In this document: positions 60,149 through 64,000 of the stretch, piece by piece | Layout of the letters: each line of letters starts with the position of its first letter | How positions within the stretch are numbered: the stretch's first letter is position 1 | NCBI GenBank assembly: GCA_016195965.1 | Contig: JACPYR010000095.1 | Span: 1-64,000 of the forward strand | Length of the DNA: 64,000 nt | Source of the DNA: Nitrosomonadales bacterium | GTDB taxonomy: Bacteria > Pseudomonadota > Gammaproteobacteria > Burkholderiales > Gallionellaceae | Direction of reading: 5' to 3' | Translations under genes and position numbers: made by a program | The notes under the pieces: generated by a model | What the model was told of the DNA's origin: nothing | Database searches by the model: none | What the model saw: the letters and a program-made list of their open reading frames with translations, nothing else

Positions 60149-61520
60149 CTTTTTACGCTTCATGGGTAAACCCATGGGTAAACCAGAAATTTGCTAGGCG
60201 ATTGAACCGGCTTCAGCAATTCCCGCAGCCGCAGTCTCTCAAACTCTTCCGTTGACCGCTCAGTCACGGCGCTTGCAATAAACCCCGCAAGCCCCGCGCC
60301 TTCGCTATCGCACTGGCATTGGACAGAGCGCAGAAGGCGGTGAAACTGCCCTCTGCTTTAGCTCCGTAGCCAAGTGTGTCCGCTCCGTTACCGCCGCCAC
60401 CTCACCACTGCGCCCTTCGCGAAAAAGTCCTCGCCAAGGGCTTGCGGTGCGCTGTCGGCTAGGGCATGGGCAGTCTGGGAGAGCGCCGAAGGCAAAAAAC
60501 CGCCATCGGCTTCCACGCTGTTACACGCTGGTTTCCCTCCGTTGCCGCAGCCGCTTCACGCCGTCGCGCTTCATGGCTTCGCAAAAGACCGCTACGCCAT
60601 CAAGCGCTCGCCGTTCGCAGGCTGCTGGTGCATGGGTAGCCTGAACGTGCAGTGCCCCTTCGCAGTACCGTTAAGGCGTTGTCGGCTGCGCCGGTTATGT
60701 GTGTGCCGGTGTTTAACATAAAGGCGTCTTATGCAAAGCGTGTGCGCCGGTAAAAGCTCCCGCCCTTCGGGTTCGCATAAGAGGCCTTTATGTCTTGCGC
60801 CCTTCGGGTAAATGCCGCCACACAAGTCAAAGTCAAATTCCATCTCCTTCGTCGAGGGGCAGCAAAACGGGGCTGGTGTTGCGCCGCCCCTTCGCCTTTT
60901 GCAGCATGGTCGTGCCGGTCTATGTCTTGTCTTGTTGTGGTCGCTTCGCGGCTTATGTGGGGGGCGCTTTCCCGCTAACGTCCCCCCGCCCCCCCAACGG
61001 CCAAGTGAAGCAAAGGCATGGCCGCACCCGTCCGCACTGCCACCCCTTGCCTTGGGTAAACCTGCATCCCGCGCACCGTCCACTGGCTTGCGCCCTGCAT
61101 CGCCCGCTGGTTCGCGCAGAGACGGGCAAGGCGAGGCAATGCTTATTCGGTCGGCTACGCCGGTTTGGTTTGTTTTTGTGGCGTGGTCGCTGCGCGGTAT
61201 CGTTCACAGCAGAAGTGCATTTTGTTTATCGCGGCAACGTCACGGTGCAGGCATGAACCAAGTGCGCCTTCACCGTCACGCCACCGCTGCCGTGTGCGGG
61301 TCGTGCGCGCCAACAAAAAAACCATGCCGGACAAAACCCCCGGCACCGGCTTTTTCATTGCCACACACCACCCTGAGTCAAAGTCAGGCTTGGTCGCTGC
61401 GCGTTCTGTTTATTGTCCCCGCCCGCCTAGCGTGTCAGGCTGCGCGGGGCGCGCTGCGCTGCTCCTTTCCCGCTCATCCTGCCATGCTTCCCGTCCGCCC
61501 CAAGTGGCTCCCCAAATTCG
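60149..61520. other. 1.4-kb region without credible genes at the element end
   Basis: It begins with a near-tandem ATGGGTAAACC duplication (about 60162-60186) next to the tRNA, as often seen at integration sites. The rest is G/C-rich with strong short hairpins. Frames of up to 291 codons exist on the plus strand and 163 on the minus, but they are low in complexity, lack ribosome sites and cross the hairpins. See the structured-RNA candidate at 60640-60850. Confidence 0.6.
60640..60850 (-). ncRNA. Candidate structured RNA of the integrative element
   Basis: An 18-nt inverted pair CATAAAGGCGTCTTATGC (60717-60734) and GCATAAGAGGCCTTTATG (60775-60792) matches at 17 of 18 positions. Two small CCC-GAA-GGG hairpins (as read on the minus strand) occur, one in its loop and one just outside. 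The strand is inferred from the element's gene direction only. No known RNA family is recognised. Confidence 0.4.
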
Positions 61521-62174
61521 CTACACCTCGATATTGCGAAACAGATTCATGTCCTCGTCGATACCGCCCAGCCTCGCCCCAATCATCCGCAGCCGCTGCT
61601 GCATTATGTTCAGCGATATGCCGACATGCGCATCATGCTGGATGGTCAGCCGCTGATAGGTGCGCGAGTGCATTCCCTTTGGCTTGATGCCATGCCCGTT
61701 CAAGATGCCCGGCTCCCATTTAAGCCGATCCCGGATTTTGTCTGCCCGTCGAGTTGCGCGGTCATCCAGATTTTCCCGCTGGCTGGAATAGGCCAGGCGG
61801 TAGCAGTGCCGACAGGCGAATATAGTGCCGCCGTAGAGAATCGCCACGCGCCGCCCACAGCCAACGGCAGGGCAGCGGAACCATGCCCGTGATCCGCCGT
61901 AGTTGCATGGCGTCCATTCAACTCGAACTGGGTAGTTCTCGCTTTTCCATTCGCCACCACCGCTCCGGTGCTTGTAGTCGAGAATAACCCGGTCGGTTTC
62001 CGTCCTCACGTTGATAGATGCAACTTTTTCGCCGTTGCGCGTCCAGCTCCAGCCGAAGGATTTTCCCGCTGTCAGCAAGCCATCCCGTTGCAACCGCCGC
62101 ACATCCAGCGCACGGTAATCGCCCGTTGTGCTCTTCCCGCTTTGATCCCGCCGCCCGCTATTCATGCCGCCCAT
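61521..62174 (-). CDS. Element-borne zinc-ribbon protein of unknown function
   Basis: A 217-residue protein. The N-terminus is MGGMNSGRRDQSGKSTTGDY, then RALDVRRLQRDGLLTAGKSF; a zinc ribbon WFRCPAVGCGRRVAIL ... FACRHCYRLAY provides four Cys ligands plus His. I recognise this as a conserved hypothetical protein of proteobacterial integrative elements. Last gene of the minus-strand cluster. Confidence 0.83.
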   Translation of the reverse strand: MGGMNSGRRDQSGKSTTGDYRALDVRRLQRDGLLTAGKSFGWSWTRNGEKVASINVRTETDRVILDYKHRSGGGEWKSENYPVRVEWTPCNYGGSRAWFRCPAVGCGRRVAILYGGTIFACRHCYRLAYSSQRENLDDRATRRADKIRDRLKWEPGILNGHGIKPKGMHSRTYQRLTIQHDAHVGISLNIMQQRLRMIGARLGGIDEDMNLFRNIEV

Positions 62175-62320
62175 TTTTTCTCTCCCGGATTTTGCCTAAA
62201 TCATAAGCAAGATTTAGCATTTTACTCATCACTGTTACCGTGTAAAAACCATGAAACCTATATATAACCTGCGTTTCAGGCTGGTTTGCATAATGCGATT
62301 TATGTTCTGATTTAATGGCA

Positions 62321-63130
62321 TCAACGCCCGATGCGAAGCTGTTTCAGCTTCAAAAGCATTGCCAAAGTGCGCTCGAACTTGCGGTCGAGGTGCGTTTCGT
62401 AGCGATTCAACTTCTCCAGTCGATGCGCCTGCAACCCTTCGCCCAAGGCTTGCGCTTTGATGGCTTCATGGTGCCGTGCTGTCTTCTCCATCCCCATGCA
62501 CAACGGCTCCAGATGCTCGCTGATGAAATCACCCAGACCTTCCGCAGTCGCTTGATATTCCTCTTCCTCGACATACTGTTCCCACCATTCGCGGGAATCA
62601 GGCAGCAGTGCCCGCAGTGCTTTGTCGTAGGCATTCGCGCCGCCACGCCGCAGGATTGCCGATGCCTTCCGGGTTGCTTCCAGATCGTGCTGCGTATCCC
62701 GTTGTTGCTCGGCGATGTCTTCCGGTGTCATATCCATCAAATCGCGCAGGTCGGTGCCTTTGCCGGATAACCCAAACTCGAAAGGTGCCGCCGCCGGTAT
62801 CACGTCTTCAGCATTCCGTGCCGAACCTTTCAACCCCTGATTGATATTCGCGCCCTCTGCCAGCAGCACCCGCCGCTTGCGCCAGATAATTGCCGCCAGC
62901 TCTTCAACAAGGTGCATCTCTGTTGCGCCTGCCGGTTGGTGTTCCTCCACCAGCGCCGCCAGCAAGTCGCCGAACTCGCCCGCATCTTCATGGGCCAGCA
63001 CCGCCAGCCTGGACAGGATGCCGTGCTTCATGGCGTTGTACCGCACGGGTTCGTAGTTGTTCTGCGGCGTTTCATCAGCAGCCGTTGCCGGTAATGGAAT
63101 CACGGCAGAATCGTTTTCAATTGTTTGCAT
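62321..63130 (-). CDS. Conserved hypothetical protein of integrative elements
   Basis: A 269-residue soluble protein with RYNAMKHGILSRLAVLAHED, VEEHQPAGATEMHLVEELAA and IIWRKRRVLLAEGANIN, a set seen in phage and island proteins. The C-terminal half is helical and charged. The ATG at 63130 follows GGTGAA and overlaps the previous gene by 14 bp; a frame extending to 63271 has no site. Confidence 0.83.
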   Translation of the reverse strand: MQTIENDSAVIPLPATAADETPQNNYEPVRYNAMKHGILSRLAVLAHEDAGEFGDLLAALVEEHQPAGATEMHLVEELAAIIWRKRRVLLAEGANINQGLKGSARNAEDVIPAAAPFEFGLSGKGTDLRDLMDMTPEDIAEQQRDTQHDLEATRKASAILRRGGANAYDKALRALLPDSREWWEQYVEEEEYQATAEGLGDFISEHLEPLCMGMEKTARHHEAIKAQALGEGLQAHRLEKLNRYETHLDRKFERTLAMLLKLKQLRIGR

Positions 63131-63488
63131 AATTTTCACCATAATGTTTTTCAATAAGTTCCAGCAGCACCATGCCGTCGTAGGAATGCCGTGGTATTGC
63201 CAGCTCGAAAGTAGCCACCTCTCGAATGCCGACCGTCGCGATAACGGGATCAGTCTTATCGTCATCCACAAACAGGGCGAAGCGCTTTCCCTCCAGCAAC
63301 GCCAGCACCTTGGCGCGCCTGCGTTCGCGCTGTAGCTCGCACAGGATGCTTGGCTTGTTGTCGCGGATTGTTGGAAGCCATTTATCCACTGCCGACTGGT
63401 CGCCGGTCGCGGTGATGGTGCCCGCAGGGGAGGGCGCGAGAGTCACACCTTCCACCGTTGCCTGTTCGATGATTTCCACCGGGGTCAT
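63117..63488 (-). CDS. TubC N-terminal-domain-like element protein
   Basis: A 123-residue protein. The N-terminal 55 residues (MTPVEIIEQATVEGVTLAPS ... KWLPTIRDNKPSILCELQRE) resemble the TubC docking-domain fold that also occurs beside mobile-element primases. The C-terminal part is acidic (FALFVDDDKTDPV). Its ATG overlaps the stop of the primase-like gene (ATGA). Function unknown. Confidence 0.72.
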   Translation of the reverse strand: MTPVEIIEQATVEGVTLAPSPAGTITATGDQSAVDKWLPTIRDNKPSILCELQRERRRAKVLALLEGKRFALFVDDDKTDPVIATVGIREVATFELAIPRHSYDGMVLLELIEKHYGENYANN

Positions 63489-64000
63489 ATCACCACCTCC
63501 ACATTTGAGGATTGCGTGACAGTTTTTGCAACTGTCCCGGTGAAAGGCGGTGAAGGCGTTAAAGGCGGTGGATTCGCCGCAACCACCCGCCATGCAACAC
63601 GGCCATCCGCCGTTGCTTGCTGGAATACAAAACCGCCGACGATGCGGTTCGCATTCTTTTTCAGCAGCCAGCCCAGCTTCGAGCGATTGATCGAACCTTT
63701 TTCTTCGACCGGAAATTCGCGCATCGCGTCGAGCAGGTTGGGATGCGCCATTTCTGCCAGATCAACGGCCTTGCGCACCGTCGCCGGTGTCGAGCCGAAT
63801 GCAGCCCGCCATTCCGCCATCAGCCCGGCGAGTGCATCCCCGTCCGGGTCATGCTTGACCTGTTCCAGCAGCGCCGTTGCCGGGTCAGGTTGCCCGAGCC
63901 ACATCAACGGATGCCTGCAATAGTCCGACCAAGCACCGCCGAAGGTGACAATGCTTTCAACGCCAGCACGCGGCGAACCCGCCTTGCGCCATGCCAGGAT
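63485..64000 (-). CDS. Primase/helicase-type replication protein, C-terminal part (cut by window end)
   Basis: The frame is open from the window edge. Residues read AWRKAGSPRAGVESIVTFGG, then WSDYCRHPLMWLGQPDPATA, a pattern I associate with the C-terminus of plasmid- and phage-type DNA primase/helicase proteins. A Pro-rich region and NVEVVI end it. The N-terminal catalytic domains are outside. A TTG at 63907 is only an internal codon. It leads the coupled minus-strand cluster. Confidence 0.65.
   Translation of the reverse strand: MLAWRKAGSPRAGVESIVTFGGAWSDYCRHPLMWLGQPDPATALLEQVKHDPDGDALAGLMAEWRAAFGSTPATVRKAVDLAEMAHPNLLDAMREFPVEEKGSINRSKLGWLLKKNANRIVGGFVFQQATADGRVAWRVVAANPPPLTPSPPFTGTVAKTVTQSSNVEVVI

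Noticed and set aside
60592-61083. 163-codon minus-strand frame in the element end
   Set aside because: Low complexity, no ribosome site, and it runs through the 18-bp stem; noncoding structure explains it better.
60812-61687. 291-codon plus-strand frame in the element end
   Set aside because: It overlaps the 3' part of the well-supported zinc-ribbon gene on the other strand and shows no domain.

Overview
The window looks like the chromosome of a betaproteobacterium, most plausibly Nitrosomonadales (Gallionellaceae/Nitrosomonadaceae-like). This is inferred from moderate GC content, housekeeping gene order (bamD divergent from rluD-pgeF; lysC followed by tRNA-Ser(GCT) and tRNA-Arg(ACG)) and the dispersed intergenic repeats; no species is proven.

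Layout. 1-11.8 kb: a CHASE-PAS sensor kinase (cut by the window start), a ChaN-like exported protein, a RimK-like ATP-grasp ligase, a DevBCA/MacB-type exporter operon, PolX and a Lon-like protease. 12.4-14.8 kb: two co-oriented exported proteins, the first with a LAS/M15-type zinc peptidase signature. 15.3-19.4 kb: a base-excision glycosylase coupled to an alpha/beta hydrolase, a 29-residue membrane peptide with a strong ribosome site, and a complete AmmeMemoRadiSam cassette (amrS, amrA, amrB). 19.5-23 kb: hypothetical protein, lipoprotein, malate dehydrogenase and a secreted protein.

23.1-41.5 kb: a solo LuxR regulator stands divergent from a PhzF gene, with a 20-bp lux-box-like palindrome between them. 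From phzF onward about 28 small, mostly single-domain genes run on one strand for 17 kb with tiny gaps or ATGA overlaps (methyltransferases, cupins, GNATs, tautomerases, GST, VOC, OsmC, peroxiredoxin, CPBP protease, M23 peptidase, MDR oxidoreductase, cytochrome c). Several are truncated, frameshifted or lack a catalytic residue. A 230-bp direct repeat shows that a trmO-DUF1272 segment was inserted into a tautomerase-YciI gene pair.

41.5-49.9 kb: a deleted LysR pseudogene beside pirin and nemA, htpX bracketed by two MITE-like elements, a phage-type repressor, a seven-repeat kelch lipoprotein between direct repeats, and a frameshifted lipoprotein. 50-59.9 kb: a PhcB-like methyltransferase, then core envelope and RNA genes (mlaA, NUDIX, bamD, rluD, pgeF), a TPR-methyltransferase fusion, a beta-propeller protein and lysC. 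59.9-64 kb: two tRNA genes, then one end of an integrative element abutting tRNA-Arg: a 1.4-kb region without credible genes but with strong hairpins, then four coupled minus-strand element genes ending in a primase/helicase cut by the window.

The most unusual signals are a six-copy intergenic hairpin family with compensatory base changes, the lux-box/solo LuxR/PhzF arrangement at the head of the small-gene array, and a candidate structured RNA in the tRNA-Arg element.
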